From positions 1,116,001 to 1,180,000 of the forward strand of contig JAHDVF020000009.1 in NCBI GenBank assembly GCA_022606425.2: a stretch of DNA of 64,000 nucleotides. Reading direction: 5' to 3'. Within the stretch, counting starts at the first letter, position 1. Each line of letters opens with the position of its first letter. Position numbers and translations under genes: made by a program. The notes below the pieces were generated by a model. The model was not told where the DNA came from. It did no database searches and saw only the letters and a list, made by a program, of their open reading frames with translations. Below are positions 20,715-32,832 of the stretch, piece by piece. The DNA is from Lepidostoma basale (lineage: Eukaryota > Arthropoda > Insecta > Trichoptera > Lepidostomatidae).

Positions 20715-20868
20715 TAATGTCAAATAAATCAAATATTGACGTGTGTCCATGACACGATCTATGAATTTGGAGGATTCCAGAGAAGTATGTCTGGAAATAA
20801 CAGTGTGGCGGTCCATTCATTCTGCCTACCCCTTCGGAGAGACGGCGTGATGGTTTCTTAGTTAGTTA
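20715..20868 (+). mobile_element. LINE family A 3' end
   Basis: 5'-truncated copy ending in the CCCCTTCGG hairpin, GACGGCGTGATGG and a TTAG-type tail. Confidence 0.85.
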
Positions 20869-20874
20869 TGCTAT

Positions 20875-21170
20875 CTTTTAAAGAGCCTTTTTTATTATTA
20901 CCTAATCACCTCAAAGGCGTACTGAGACGTGTTTTAAATCTAAATATGAACGTTGCATTTGATATTCGCGATCGGTTAGAAAATAATATATTAAAAAATG
21001 TAAATTGTTTTTTTTATTTGGGTATGAAATATGAGAAAGATGGGTTTTCAGCTTAGATCTGAAATCTGTCTGATCATTTATGCATCTGAGGCATAAAGGG
21101 AGATTGTTCCAAGCTGATAGACTGGCTACTGCAAAGGATCGATCCCTGATGTTTGTTTTTGTAATTTTTT
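20875..21170 (+). repeat. Dispersed repeat with LINE-like tail
   Basis: 20895-21060 matches 58812-58945 (both contain TTTTCAGCTTAGATCTGAAAT). 21075-21165 translates to MHLRHKGRLFQADRLATAKD, which recalls a LINE C-terminus. I cannot assign the family. Confidence 0.45.
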
Positions 21171-22054
21171 AAATTGTTTTTTTGTCTTAAACAAATTACA
21201 AATTAATTGTAGTTTTTGAGACCGAAACCGAATTCTGAAAGTTTTGCATATACTGATCACCAATCGCTTTATTGTAAGTACCTTGAATACTGTATTCCCC
21301 AATGATAGACAAAGTAAACAGAATTACATTCTTGAATCGATTTTGCATACAAAACGAACCATTCTTTCAAATTACAATTTTGATGAAATTCTACTCTACT
21401 TCTTCGTTTTTATTTGTTGGTTTTTGAAAAATGTAGCCATTAGTTTGAATATGTATAATTTTGGAATAGCCATCCAAGATGCCACGTGACAAAGGGTATT
21501 CGGTTAATGAAGGCGCCCGGGTAGTTTTCCATTACAAAATTTTCCCGCGGTATTCGCAAATGACCTCCGAATGCTGAAGGTCGCAACTATGTGTGTAGTT
21601 TCGTCTCGCTCGATCGTTATTGCCCAAGAGAGGGATAGAAATGTTTATAATTGGCCTTCCCCCTTCGTGAAATTTTTCTATTAACTTGAAATGTTTTGGA
21701 GTTGGTCCGTTGAACTTTTTGTGTCGTTATAACTTTGCACTTACAGGAAACGCAGACATCCAAGACTATGAAAGTTTCTCCCTTCGTAGTTCTAAAAATA
21801 GCAATGATGATATTTTTCATCAAATGACTGATTGTTTTCGTTAAATTTGTCGACATTGTTTTATTCATTTTGTCAACTAGTTATATGCTTTTTAAACGTA
21901 TTATTAAATATATTTATTCCAAATTTACTTTAATTTTGTAATCTATGATATTTCGATATAAATAGTATAACGATCATCGCAAGGAAATAATAAGCAAGCG
22001 CTAGAAATATATCCAATATTGATAATTCGATGAAAATACATTTTGAATATATTT
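21171..22054. other. AT-rich, with one GC-richer unique island
   Basis: No gene seen. 21480-21630 is GC-richer, non-repetitive sequence of the kind that may be regulatory. Confidence 0.3.
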
Positions 22055-22148
22055 TCGCGGGGGCGAAAAGCGAAGGATTGAGTGGCGCATTGGTTAAAGT
22101 GTGGCAGTCCATTCTTTCCCTACCCCTTCAGATAGACGGCGCAATGGT
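22055..22148 (+). mobile_element. Mini-LINE A copy, 5'-truncated
   Basis: Starts in GGGGGCGAAAAGCGAAGGA, crosses the same GCATTGGTTAAAGTGTGGCAG junction as the complete 54720-54883 copy, and ends at GACGGCGCAATGG. Confidence 0.75.
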
Positions 22149-22249
22149 TAATTTTATCGTAAATACTATTTCGTATCATCGATATGCACATTAAATATTA
22201 TTTATTAGAAGTTTAAAAAAATACTTATAAAGCAGCAGTTATCTTCGGA

Positions 22250-22683
22250 TTCCTGAGGGACACTGTTTGGGACAATAAGAATATGCTAGTTGAAAGTAAA
22301 TGTAGGATTTATTAAACATACATCAGGCCCATAATGAATTGAAGGAAGAGCTGACACTGTCAGAACCAAACATCTCCTAAGAGTAGCAGAAATAAAATCA
22401 TTGCGATCTATCATGGATATCGTGGGTAACCCTTAGAGATAGGATACTCGCAGATCCTGCAAAATTGAAGACGTAGTGAAATGGAGTAGCCAGAGAAGAC
22501 GATTCTGGAGGGACCACATCGAGAGGATGGATTCCTAAGATCGTGATGCACGAGACTGCAGAGAGCCGTCGTCCACCAAATAGGTGAAGAGAAAGCTGGT
22601 CGTCTTCATCACAGGAAGAAATTTGATATCCTGCACAAACAGATTGCAACATCTACAATAGGGGGAAGAAAAAGAAGAAGAAT
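22250..22683 (+). mobile_element. LINE family B 3' part
   Basis: Decayed frames read RDTVWDNKNMLVESKCRIY and continue to a GAAGAAGAA tail. Same family as 25986-26500, 30405-30690, 37551-37951, 53745-53868 and 56648-57330. Confidence 0.7.
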
Positions 22684-23225
22684 TTTTTATCGAGTATTTG
22701 AAACTACCGTTTTGAATAAACGTTTCTTGAATGTGTATTCTTTATCCTCGCCTTTGTGCGGATCTAGAAAACCGTGTATTATATAGACTCTCAGATGGTA
22801 CGCGAGATTGCAATACGTAAAGCGCTTTTGTGTAGGGCGAAGGCTGTTGCGCAGTCTGGAAAAATAAACGCCTGCGGAAGAAATAGTTCGCAATCGGAAG
22901 AGTAGAATGTCGCTAAATGCGATGTACTCCGCCTAGCCGCGCCGACCGGCCGGGGCTTACTCGTTGACCTTTCTACTCTCTCTCAATCATCCTTATCCCC
23001 GGTATCCACAAACTCGGAAAGGTCACTCGAATATTCACTGTCAACATTTTGAAAAATCTGCACCATTACGGATAATTTATAGGCTTGAATAAATGCTGCG
23101 GATGCGAGGCTGAATCGTCACATTCAATTTCTGCCGTTTAACGCGGGGGAATTTAAAACAATTTGAATCAAACGTTTTGTAGACACCGTAGAATTCCATA
23201 TTTTTTAATTTATATTTAAAGTTTG
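22684..23225. other. Unique sequence with a GC-rich island
   Basis: 22900-23010 is GC-rich (CCGCGCCGACCGGCCGGGG) and non-repetitive here. No gene supported. Confidence 0.3.
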
Positions 23226-23450
23226 GATATGGAACACATGGTTAAGAAAGTATACGTTAACGATGTGAATGATGTACTGTCGAGGAAGACCGAGGAGAGC
23301 GTGGCATGACTAAATCAAAGTTTAAAGGACCGGTCATGTTAATAGTCGGAGGTGTATGACTCGATGTATAAATGTGGAGGAAGCTAAAAATGGGTGTCAT
23401 TCTCTCTGCCCATCCTTTGTGGGAAACGGTTTGATAGTTTGTTGCTATAG
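23226..23450 (+). mobile_element. LINE family A 3' end, diverged
   Basis: Carries the VKKVYVNDVN to TRCINVEEA to final hairpin order with many changes. 5'-truncated. Confidence 0.75.
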
Positions 23451-24740
23451 TAATTTGTTTCGAATGTTTTATATCTTGATCATCGGAGAAAGGATGTACG
23501 AGTATACTTAAGACCATTAAATCTGTATTGGCGTGAATAAAACTGTGTTTTGAATTAAAATATGTCAATTAATTTTTTATAAAATAATTATTATACTATA
23601 TACGAGTATATATATAGATAAATAACGATTTTTACACAAATAATCAAATTTCAGTTATCAAAATACAAGAAAAAATTCACTACACAGATTCACTATAATC
23701 TAAACAGTGAATATGATTCCAATGTCGCATTGTTTACAATTGTCGTTTTGAATAAATAATTAAGCGTAGCAATGGATACAATATTAAAATGATAGATTAC
23801 GCTACTGTACTTGGAAAACGTGATATGACAATACCAACTATTATTTATAATATTTAGATATCTTTAAAGATGATGTATTTTTTAAATGACTTGTCTGCCG
23901 CGTTTAAACAGCGAACACTCGACAGATATACTCGTATACAGCCCACACATACTTGTATACATAACACATACACGGGAACAAAACTACGAATATTTTTAGT
24001 ATATTTTTTCAAGAATAAATCTAATAGTTTTTATGTATAGATTTGCACTTGTTTTTCAATCGATTGTAAATCTTTACTGCCATATTTTAAATGTGTTTAA
24101 TTCTTTATCAATATTTATCATCGTTATTTTGTTTGTTTCAGGTAAGCACCACTTCATTATATGCAGTTATGTTATAAGCACACTTGATTTGCGGTAAGTA
24201 TATTTGAGTACCCATTAAGTTGTTTTTTTATCATTAAGTTGTATACTTAATTTCAAATATATTCGATGTTGTGCTATGCGCATCTGCTTACAATTTTCAC
24301 TAATTCAAAATTAAATTTGGCCTTAAAAGTTACAAACTCTTAACATAAATATGTGGATTAAATGTTATTTAAACACTCTAAAAGTTCTACCGCTGTAACA
24401 ATAACTTTTAAGGATTATCATTTCTCTAACTTTGCCCTACCAACAATAATTCAAACTGTATACCATATATAAGCTTCTTCCAAATAATACGAATTACAGG
24501 AACATATAAGGATTTTCCGATTCAAGATGACTTTCCAACTTCCTCATCCCTTCCGAAAAGGTAATTTTGCTCGAGCTCTTCGAAATAGTGTGACGTTTCG
24601 AAATTATAGTAGTGCGTTTTCATTTAAGAAACAGAATATTATCAATATAATTTTTTTTTTGAAGTTGAACATTTTTTTGTTCGGAAAATGTATTTATAGA
24701 TTAGTTTTATCAATGTTCTATTTGACGAATTTTTTTATGA
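23451..24740. other. AT-rich, no recognised gene
   Basis: Contains three ATACGAGTAT-type motifs (23497, 23601, 23927). No coding support. Confidence 0.35.
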
Positions 24741-24744
24741 ATTC

Positions 24745-24900
24745 AAACACTGTTTTTTCCCCTTTTGCGTTTATTTTTCTAGACATGTTTCGATGGCTTT
24801 AAACCTTCATCTCATCATCGGGAGAACGATATAAAGGTGTAAAGCCTTAGAAAAATGTGGAGAAAAATAAAATCAAAAGTGGAAAAAAACAGTATTTTAA
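24745..24900. repeat. Hammerhead-like palindromic pair, locus 3
   Basis: The left arm on the minus strand has ATGATGA, stem GATG/CATC, GAAAC, ATGTC. The right arm is an inverted partner ending AAAAGTGGAAAAAAACAGTATTTT. Relative of 27715-27850. Confidence 0.5.
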
Positions 24901-24969
24901 TTCATATTTTTTTTTTTGATAAGTAGCCATTACTTGGTGGTTGGACATATTTAACACTTAATTAAACAT

Positions 24970-25055
24970 TTTTGTACTTGGTATACAACCACTTTATTTG
25001 TGAGGATAAGGGCTTACCGCTTTCGCTCTATGCGAGCTTCCTCAGGGCTTTACAC
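24970..25055 (-). repeat. Hammerhead-like motif, locus 4
   Basis: Minus strand: CTGAGGA (25045-25039), stem II GCTC/GAGC, GAAAGC (25024-25019), then AAATAAAGTGG in the shared flank. The core consensus CUGANGA...GAAA is intact. Confidence 0.6.
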
Positions 25056-25845
25056 ACACTGAAACTTATCTCGATGTTTAGTTTTTCATAAAAAAATCTT
25101 CATTTTGGATTTTCACAGTGTTAACGCCTTAATTTTATCTAAAAAAATGTTATATTTGTAGAACAAAAGTTTCGATTCCTTAATCACCTTCATTTGATAT
25201 TTTATATTGTGTATTTAATAACAACATATAAAAGGCAAAAGCAGTTGGAGTAGGTACGTACTTTAATTCCTTTCAGATGTCTTCCGTTCTCGTGTTATCT
25301 ATTGTACACAACATCGTGTAAAAGTTCACATAGAGGAACTGACATGAAAATGCATACCGTGTTCTTAAAGCTAGGGGCCGTAACGAGCTGCGTCGGATCT
25401 GTATCTCGCCGAGAAAATAAAACTGGAAATCCTTCCCGTCCGACCCCCGGGACAATGGTAGCTAAAGACTCCGCGGTGCGCTCCGGGCCGCGGCGAAGGG
25501 ACTTTTTCTTATCGTCGTCCGTCGAGTTCCGCCTCCACGGCCTGGGGCTAAATTTGCTTCACGATCAATCGTAATTACAAAGATGAAAATAGTTGCTCGT
25601 AAAGTCCGCCGGACTATCATTCACTGTCCCATTATTTCTCTTGTGATTAAAATCTGCTCTATTTCAGCGCACATTTTCACGCGAATCCTATCGCGGATAA
25701 CGTATTATTAGATGATTTGATAGTAATTAATCACCAGAGTTGTAATATACATGTATTATACATAGCGATATCCAACAGTTTTCCGTGCGTTTTCTGTAAG
25801 TTTCATAACAACTGAGTGACATATTTCTCCTTTTCAAGGCAATAT
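25056..25845. other. Unique sequence with a GC-rich island
   Basis: 25370-25575 is GC-rich in an AT-rich setting. A plus-strand open frame (25302-25574, 90 residues) crosses it but has no recognisable domain. Could be regulatory or an exon. Confidence 0.3.
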
Positions 25846-25847
25846 TA

Positions 25848-27073
25848 AGGTAGTAGTATGGTAACTTAAGCCGATTTTCAAGTCTTTTTTGGAGGGCGTT
25901 TTTTTGTAGGAAAATAAAAATGAATCGTTTTGGATTTTTAGGATGTTTTTATTTACCTACATTTTAAAGATACAAAAAAAATTGACCTTTATACCGAAGT
26001 ACGTGAACAAGTCAGTAAAGCCTCTGCCGTGTCAGGATGCCTGAAGAATCTTGTCTGGAAAAACAAGCACATGCGTATCGACAGCAAGATCAGAATATAC
26101 AAAACATGCGTGCGACCCATCATGACGTACGCTGTAGAGACGCGGGCTGACACTGTGCGAACCAAGGGACTACTTAGAACATCGGAGATGAAGGTCCTAA
26201 GATCAATTACTGGAAAAACCCTCCGAGATCGTGTCCGCAACGCAGACATAAGGAAAACCTGCGAAATAGAGGATATCGTTCAGTGGAGTAGATCCAGAAG
26301 AAGATACTGGAGGGACCATGTAGCCCGAATGGATGGTGACAGACTCGCATATACAGCCGCCTATGAAATCCCTTCCGGACACCGCCCACCTGGAAGACCG
26401 CCTAAGAGATGGAGGGACAGCTGGATCTCATCATCCGACGAGATATGATTTCTGTGTCACAGATCGTCAGATCTATCAAAAGAAGAAGAAGAAGAAGAAG
26501 AAAAAAAATTGAAAAAAATGAATAGTTTATTATTATTATTATTATTATTGATCGAAGTTGGCACCTCGAAAAAAAAGCGCGTGGGTGGCCCCGGTGATTT
26601 TGGCTCTTGATGATATCTGAAATCAAAAATTCTTGAAAATTCTTAATCTAAACACATGTCATTCTGGTCGGAACTACAGAAGTTAAATTTCATGGATAAA
26701 TAACAAAATGGCAGACTTTGAAAAAAAAAAGTCAGCAAAAAAGGGGTTGTAAAATAAAAAGTTAGGGGTGAAAAAATGCCTCGGTAGTTCCGACGAGAAT
26801 GACATGTCTTTATATTAAGAATTTTCAAGAATTTTTTATTTCAGATAACATCAAGAGCCAAATTCACCGGGGCCACCCACGCGCTTTTTTTTCGAGGTGC
26901 CAACTTCAATCAATAATAATAAACTATGAAATTTTTAAATTTTTTTTTTCTGTATCTTTAATATGTAAATAAAAACATTCCAAGTTTCCAAAACGATTCA
27001 TTATTATTTTCCTTCAAAAAATCGCCCTCCAAAAAGACATGAAAATCGGCTTAAGTTACCAGACTACCTTAAA
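25848..27073. mobile_element. Foldback (long inverted repeat) element, split by LINE B
   Basis: Ends TTAAGGTAG...GGTAACTTAAGCCG and the inverse. Arms are 25848-25985 with 26936-27070, and 26513-26690 with 26770-26930, both nearly fully complementary. The centre is about 80 bp. No coding capacity. The LINE at 25986-26500 interrupts the left arm. Confidence 0.85.
25986..26500 (+). mobile_element. LINE family B insertion with target duplication
   Basis: Flanked by 12-bp repeats AAAAAAAATTGA (25974-25985 and 26501-26512). The opposite foldback arm shows the unfilled site. It ends in (GAA)n. The frame 26029-26448 encodes an RT C-terminal domain (KIRIYKTCVRPIMTYAVE, then RTSEMKVLRSITGKTLRDR, RRRYWRDHVARM and GRPPKRWRDSW). 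Confidence 0.95.
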
Positions 27074-27239
27074 TGTGATATTTTTCTTTACTATTAAATA
27101 TGCAGTTTTTCGTTATTACTCCATCTACATCAAATTAACCCAAATATTTCATTTTATATATTTTCGTTTTGTTTGACCCGTTATTTAGAAGGCTTTTGCC
27201 CGTATTGTACAACAAAATGATTTCTAAAATATCTCTGCA
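27074..27239. other. No recognised feature
   Basis: AT-rich. Confidence 0.3.
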
Positions 27240-27690
27240 GGAAGGAGTTTGGTAGCTATCCGTGGCTTTATCCTACTGCATTTCTCTTGGGCATGCTGGG
27301 GACCTATAGACTACAGATAAGGAGGGATGGGTCCACACTTACCCATTTCTTCAGACTTATCGGGGGATTCTTTGAGAATTTCATCATCTTGGAGGGTATC
27401 CATTTTTATATTCCGGATGGTTATCTTCGATAGCGTCAGCAGAGACTCTTTTATCTCCCAACATGCAGAACCTACCTGCCTTTGGTAATGCCGGTGGGGA
27501 GAGCAATCAAACTGCTAAACATAATCGCTTCGGAGATCAATGTCTTTCCTATTAATGAAAGTACGTTCAGCTCTTATGCGTTCCTGGTATTATACGAATA
27601 TATTATATTTTATCTTTAACTACAATTATTTGTATATTTTATTGTTTGTAATATCTTTTGAGAAAAAAACTGATTTGATTTAATTTGATA
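27240..27690 (+). mobile_element. LINE family D 3' end (jockey/I-like)
   Basis: Reads HFFRLIGGFFENFIILEG, then RQQRLFYLPTCRTYL and GRAIKLLNIIASEINVF, with one stop, then AT-rich 3' UTR and a TTGAT-type tail. This ending is typical of jockey/I/CR1-group RT ORFs. Relative at 35325-35760. Confidence 0.7.
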
Positions 27691-27714
27691 AAAATCTGAA
27701 GTTTCGAACTTTAT

Positions 27715-27850
27715 TTTTTAATAAATGTGTATTTTTTTATCCACTTTTGAGTTTATTTTTCTCGACACGTTCAGGCTTACTTACACCTTCATTATCGGGA
27801 GAACGATATAAACGAAATAAACTGAAAAGTGGAAAAAACAGTGTTTTATT
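27715..27850. repeat. Hammerhead-like palindromic pair, locus 5
   Basis: Same design as locus 3 with a decayed core (GATAATGA...GAAC). Outer arms contain AAAAGTGG and CAGTGTTTTATTTCAT. Confidence 0.45.
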
Positions 27851-28368
27851 TCATAAAAAAATCGTCATTAAGGAATTCCAGTGTTAACGTCCTAAGTTTA
27901 TCTAAATTTTATAAATGTGTCATTTTTTTGAATATTTAATGCTTAATACCGAGTTTTTCGTTACTACCACAATAAGTTATCCCACACACATATACATATA
28001 TTTAAAGGATACTTACCCATACAATACCAAGGATAACATATTTCTTGAAGAATGTATAACCAATTTGTGCGTCCAATCACGAAACTTAAAAAAAAACACA
28101 ACAATCTTTCAATTAGGGTAAGACTTGCAATCTTGGGAATTGCCGAGAAAATGCAGTAATTTGTAACTTTGTAATCTGGACATCTTTGTACGAATAGCTG
28201 CAAAGATGAGATTTTTTTGAAATTGCTTTCGCTAATTTATTTTTTTTGTACATTTTTTTAAACTTATACATCCAGCATAACGTTCTCATCATCAGGAACC
28301 TCATTTCAAAGAATTACTTCGTTTTTTACGTGTGTAGTTTAATACGAGTATTATACTAACTTACTAAC
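27851..28368. other. AT-rich, no recognised gene
   Basis: One ATACGAGTA motif at 28342. Confidence 0.35.
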
Positions 28369-28534
28369 GGGTGGTGCTCTAGGGGATAGAACGCTTGGCT
28401 CCTGATCCAGGGGACATGGGTTCAATCCTGGACACGACCAGATTCCTTCTTCATAATAATGAGCTATTTTCTGCTCATATTGAAGATTGTAAAATAAATT
28501 CTAACATCATTGATTAAAATCCTTAAAAAAAAAA
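28369..28534 (+). mobile_element. tRNA-derived SINE
   Basis: The tRNA-like head has a B box GGTTCAATCC and an anticodon-loop-like CTCCTGA (CCT, Arg-like). About 90 bp of body and an A-run follow. It abuts the 3' end of a minus-strand LINE A. Confidence 0.6.
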
Positions 28535-29033
28535 CTAACCATCACGCCGTTTCCTCGGATGAATAGCAGAGAGGATCACCGCCATACTACTCTGTTCTGA
28601 CATACCTGTCTAGATTCCTTTACATTCATACATCGTAACATATACGCTCGTCGATTGTTCCTACTTCGAACATGGCAACCTTTCAGTAATTGATTCATTT
28701 GCTCATGCCATGTCTTCTTTGACCTTCTTCGACTTCTTTTCCATTCGCACTACTTGTATATACCTTTTTTATCATTCTTCCCTCATCCATATGTCTAAAC
28801 CATCTTAGTGACCCTTTCTTCATTTTATTCATCACGCATTCATCCGCCTTACATTCCTTTCTTACTTCATAATTAGATATTATATCAAACATTGTTTTTC
28901 CGCAAATTCTCATTAATGATCTCTTTTCTACGGCATTTATCCTACTTTCATCCTTCTTCTGCCAACTCCAAGCTTCACTTCCATACATCAGGGTCAACAC
29001 TAAAACTCCATTGTGCACTGCTATTTTTGCTTT
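28535..29033 (-). mobile_element. LINE family A copy
   Basis: Starts at the family terminus AACCATCACGCC and extends through RT C-terminal coding (YGSEAWSWQKKDESRINAV, then MRICGKTMFD). A subfamily distinct from the long copy. Confidence 0.85.
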
Positions 29034-29034
29034 C

Positions 29035-29245
29035 AGTTATAGATTCATTTGGTAATGCCATGTCTTCCTTGGCCTTCCTCGACTACTACCCCACTACTTG
29101 AATATACCATTCGTCCTTCACCCATTCGTTCCATATGTCCAAACCATCTAAGAGACCCTTTCTTAATTTTATTTAGGACGCATTCATCCGTCTTACATTC
29201 CTTTCTTACTTTATCATTGGGTATTCTATCATACATTTCATTTTT
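29035..29245 (-). mobile_element. LINE family A partial duplicate
   Basis: Repeats the MYDR-SLRWFGHMERM-EGQGRHG part of the adjacent copy without the 3' terminus. Confidence 0.75.
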
Positions 29246-29699
29246 TTTTTAAAGCGTTTCATCTTTCGTACTTTTCCAATGTAATGTAAATCTACTCTAT
29301 TTCTTAAGGAAAATCCTAATTTATTATGGAATTATTTATTCAAAACTTTTGTTCGAACCAATTATGCACTCTGTAAAATATATTAATCCCTTAAGCACCC
29401 TTCTTCCTTTATTATTCATTTATGTAAATTAGACACAAATATTGTCTTCATGTAATTCTGTCTTAGAAATTTTCTCTTTAAAATTTTTCAAACGAAATCT
29501 CCAGGACTAGTATCGCTTACTGTACTTTATTCCAGCCAATTAACTATTGCGAGAGCGTCCTGGAATAACATGGTATTCATTACGTTTTTTATGTATCTTT
29601 CCTACTAAACATGAACAAAATTTACGTTCCTTACGAAATTATATGTTCTTATTTAATATACTGGTGCTTGAGGGTGATTTTGGACACGCCTCAATTAAA
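29246..29699. other. AT-rich, no recognised gene
   Basis: Nothing supported. Confidence 0.35.
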
Positions 29700-29925
29700 A
29701 ATTTTTTGTATTCATTAGTTTTTAATAGTTGGATTAAAAAACACGGATATTTTTTTTAAGATGCCTATTTTACACGCTAGCATCATCGGGTGTTTCAATC
29801 AACAATTTGAAGATGAGCTGATGATGCCAGTATCATTAGGCGTAACAGCTGCAGCGACAATTTTGTATTAAAGAAATGTTATATGATAACAGTGTTTTAA
29901 ATGAATTAGAGAGTTTACTTACTTC
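29700..29925. repeat. Hammerhead-like pair, locus 6, intact CTGATGA
   Basis: Plus-strand arm: CTGATGA 29818-29824, stem GCC/GGC, GTAAC 29842-29846, palindromic AGCTG, and later AACAGTGTTTTAAAT. The left arm holds the inverted GATGATGC remnant (29781-29790) and a GTGTTTTTTAAT-type outer flank on the minus strand. Confidence 0.5.
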
Positions 29926-29949
29926 TGCTGGCTCCACGAAGTTTTATAT

Positions 29950-30300
29950 GAACGTACAACTCTTGAAGAGTTTTAGCCTGTTTGAAGATTCAAGCTCTTC
30001 GATCCTGCGCCTTTTGCACCCAGCAATATGTTTCGCCCAACCTAGCCAGAGAGCCGAAGAGACCAGAGCAATCAAGACCCTGTACGCGTCTAGACCGACT
30101 TAAGTAAGACCTCTAGGAAGGCCTAGACAGCGCCTAATGGACAATGTTCTAGCTGACCTGGTTAAATTGGGCGAATCGGACTGCTGGGAGCAAAAGGCGC
30201 AGGATCGAGGAGCTTAGCGAAAAATCATCAAGGAGGCTAAAACTCTTCAAGAGTTGTATGGCCATAGGAAGTTAGTAACATTTTTAATTAGGGCGATGTC
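29950..30300 (+). mobile_element. LINE C-terminal fragment with foldback
   Basis: 30095-30255 reads VRPLGRPRQRLMDNVLADLVKLG, then KAQDRGA and EAKTLQELYG, a LINE RT C-terminus. 29957-30022 is the inverted copy of 30178-30257, giving a stem of about 65 bp with a 155-bp loop. Confidence 0.65.
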
Positions 30301-30404
30301 TAGGCCTTCCAAGAGATTTTACTCCGGCTAGTCTTGACGCATTAAATTTATGTAAATAAATAATAATGTTTTAATATCATAGTGTTTCCGTTTTCTTCCG
30401 TATT

Positions 30405-30690
30405 AATTTTGATAAATGGAAAATCTCTCCGAGATCGTGTCCGCAACGTAGACATAAGAAAAACATACGAAATAGAGGATATCGGTCAGTGAAGAAGATC
30501 CAGAAGAAGATTCTGGAGGGACCATGTAGCCCGAATGGATGGTGACAGACTTGCATATACAGCCGCTTATGAAATCCCCTCCGTACACCGCCCACCTGGA
30601 AGACCGTCTAAGAGATGGAAGGACAGCTGGATCTCATCATCCGACGAGACATGATTTATATGTCACAGATATAAATAAGAAGAAGATATT
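30405..30690 (+). mobile_element. LINE family B 3' end
   Basis: KSLRDRVRNVDIRKTYEIEDI-type coding to the SSDET stop and an AAGAAGAAG tail. Confidence 0.85.
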
Positions 30691-31376
30691 ACGCCTAGTA
30701 CGCCTGAAATGCTTCCGCTTTCACCCCGCATTTTCAATTTACCCGAGTTCACCCTTAATATATAAACCATATTATTTTGTTATAGCGAACATTCGCTTTT
30801 TTACCGTTTCTTCACAAGTCTTTAGGGCGTTACTCATGGGATAACATGTACGCAGCTCACTCCTATTTACAGTACCTGTTTGCGCGTATCTCTCCCCCGC
30901 CGCGTCCCAACAATCCTCTCTACTCCTTCCTTGTGTTATAAACATTTCGGCCTAAATGACGAAACCATGCTTCACGTCTCGGTTATCGTTAAAGCACGTT
31001 AGAGATGCAGCCTCCGCATCCCCGTGTACATCCAGCTAAGGTCTGATTCCCGTTGTGTATGTTTCCTTCCTTCGCAGATAGTATATACCTCTAAAATGTT
31101 TAACCTTTAAATAAATATTTGGTACATTATATATTGTGCTTCCTGTGTGATTTTTTTGCTCTATAGTAAAATTCACTAATTAAGAAAAAAAAGTTTGATT
31201 ATGACAGTTATAAATTTAAAAATATATATATTTCGTTTTATCTCAAAAATGGTTCACTTTTGCGTAATGCCTTACATGACATAATTCATCGGAAATAACC
31301 TCCCCTACAACCTCCTAGAAGGAATGCATTCAATAACCAATAATCTTGTATATTTTACAAGATATATTACTTAACT
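30691..31376. other. Unique sequence, partly GC-richer
   Basis: 30845-31060 is GC-richer and unique. No coding support. Confidence 0.3.
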
Positions 31377-31379
31377 AAC

Positions 31380-31765
31380 TAACCATCACGCCGTCTCCCG
31401 AGGGGTAGACAGAAAAAATGGACCGCCACACTGTTCTGGCCTGACATACTTCTCTCGATTCCTCTACATTCATACATCTTGTCACGCACGCACGTCGATT
31501 TCCCCGACTCCTCACGTGACCGAAATTTAATATTTGATTGATTTGATCGTGCGACGTTTTCCTCGGCCTACCTCTATTTTTAACTTCGTTCACGTCGTTT
31601 ACATATAACTTTTTCACTCATTCTTTCCATGTGTCCAAACCATCGTAACAAACCTTTCATTATTTTGTTCATAACACTTTCATTCGCACCGCATTCACTT
31701 CTTATATTTGCATTTACAGATTTACTACACGTTCGTCTTAGAGATCTCATTTCTACTACATATCG
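31380..31765 (-). mobile_element. LINE family A copy
   Basis: Terminus AACCATCACGCCGTCTCC, then coding for GRPRKTSHDQINQIL and RNRRACVTRCMNVEES. 5'-truncated at about 31765. Confidence 0.85.
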
Positions 31766-31918
31766 CACGTTGAAATGAAAAGTGACACTATACAAAAATC
31801 TCAATTTTTCAGTACGGTCATTTAAAGTTTTGCCTGCTTATTAACCTAATTAAAATCATCTAGATTCTGTTAAAATAATATCTAAACTAATATATAAAAC
31901 AACTACATTAGATATTTT
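31766..31918. other. No recognised feature
   Basis: AT-rich. The phrase AGTGTCACTT...ATTTT near 31780-31830 recurs inverted near 32395-32435, around the MITE copy. Confidence 0.3.
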
Positions 31919-32284
31919 TTAATTGTATCTCAATAGAGACGAAGACGCAAACTGGAAACTGAACATGGATGATCAAGGTGTTTACAGGACTTATGACCTG
32001 TCATTGGTTGGGTTAAGCGCACGCTTTATGTAATTACAACATTCCCCATTCCACCTTTGTTATTGTGATCATGCATGACAAATTTTTTGGAAGATGTATA
32101 TATACTTCAAAATCCATATTTATCTTCACGTGGCAGTTTCAGTCAGCCATCTATGTAGATTTGGTTGCACTAGTGAATTTTTTCAAGAATTAACCTATAC
32201 AACCGACCCACTAACGCCATCTATGGAGAATGATTTTCGGCATTTAGCAAACTACCTTATTAACACAATGTGAAGGCTGTCGAC
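31919..32284. mobile_element. MITE M1, right arm missing
   Basis: The left arm (TTAATTGTATCTCAATAG...) is intact to about 32100. The central region follows in inverse orientation relative to the 5281-5850 copy. The other arm is absent. Confidence 0.75.
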
Positions 32285-32832
32285 CAACATATTGTTAGAA
32301 GCCGCTAGGAGTATTATTCCATTCTATATGCCAAAGAATTTTGACATTAGATATATTTGTACTCACAGTCAAGTTATTGACCTCACAAAAACTTTAAATG
32401 ACCGTTCTGAAAAATTGAGATTTAAGTATAGTGTCACTTTTGTTTTCAACGTGCGATATATCATCATTGTTATTATTCACACGGGCTACTATATTTTACA
32501 TCCTATTTTATAGTAACATACTCGTATAGTAGCATTTTAAACTATAAAAATGATAGTGGATTCGCTTATATGGGGAAAAATGTAATATCTGACCTCCCAG
32601 TCACCTAAATTGGAAAGGAACTTTTTATATGAAAATTTTCGCAACCCGTTGCCTTACAATTTCTTTGCTAATGAAATTGGTATTTTTAGAAATATTTTAA
32701 TAGAAAGTACGGTCTAGGTGATTGTAAGTATACTAAAATTTAAATTTACCATTCTTGCACATACCTTTTTATTTTAACTTAGTCATGCGTATTTCAATTA
32801 TAACTTTACTTAAAATATCTTAACTATCTTAC
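32285..32832. other. AT-rich, no recognised gene
   Basis: One TACTCGTATA at 32519. Confidence 0.35.
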
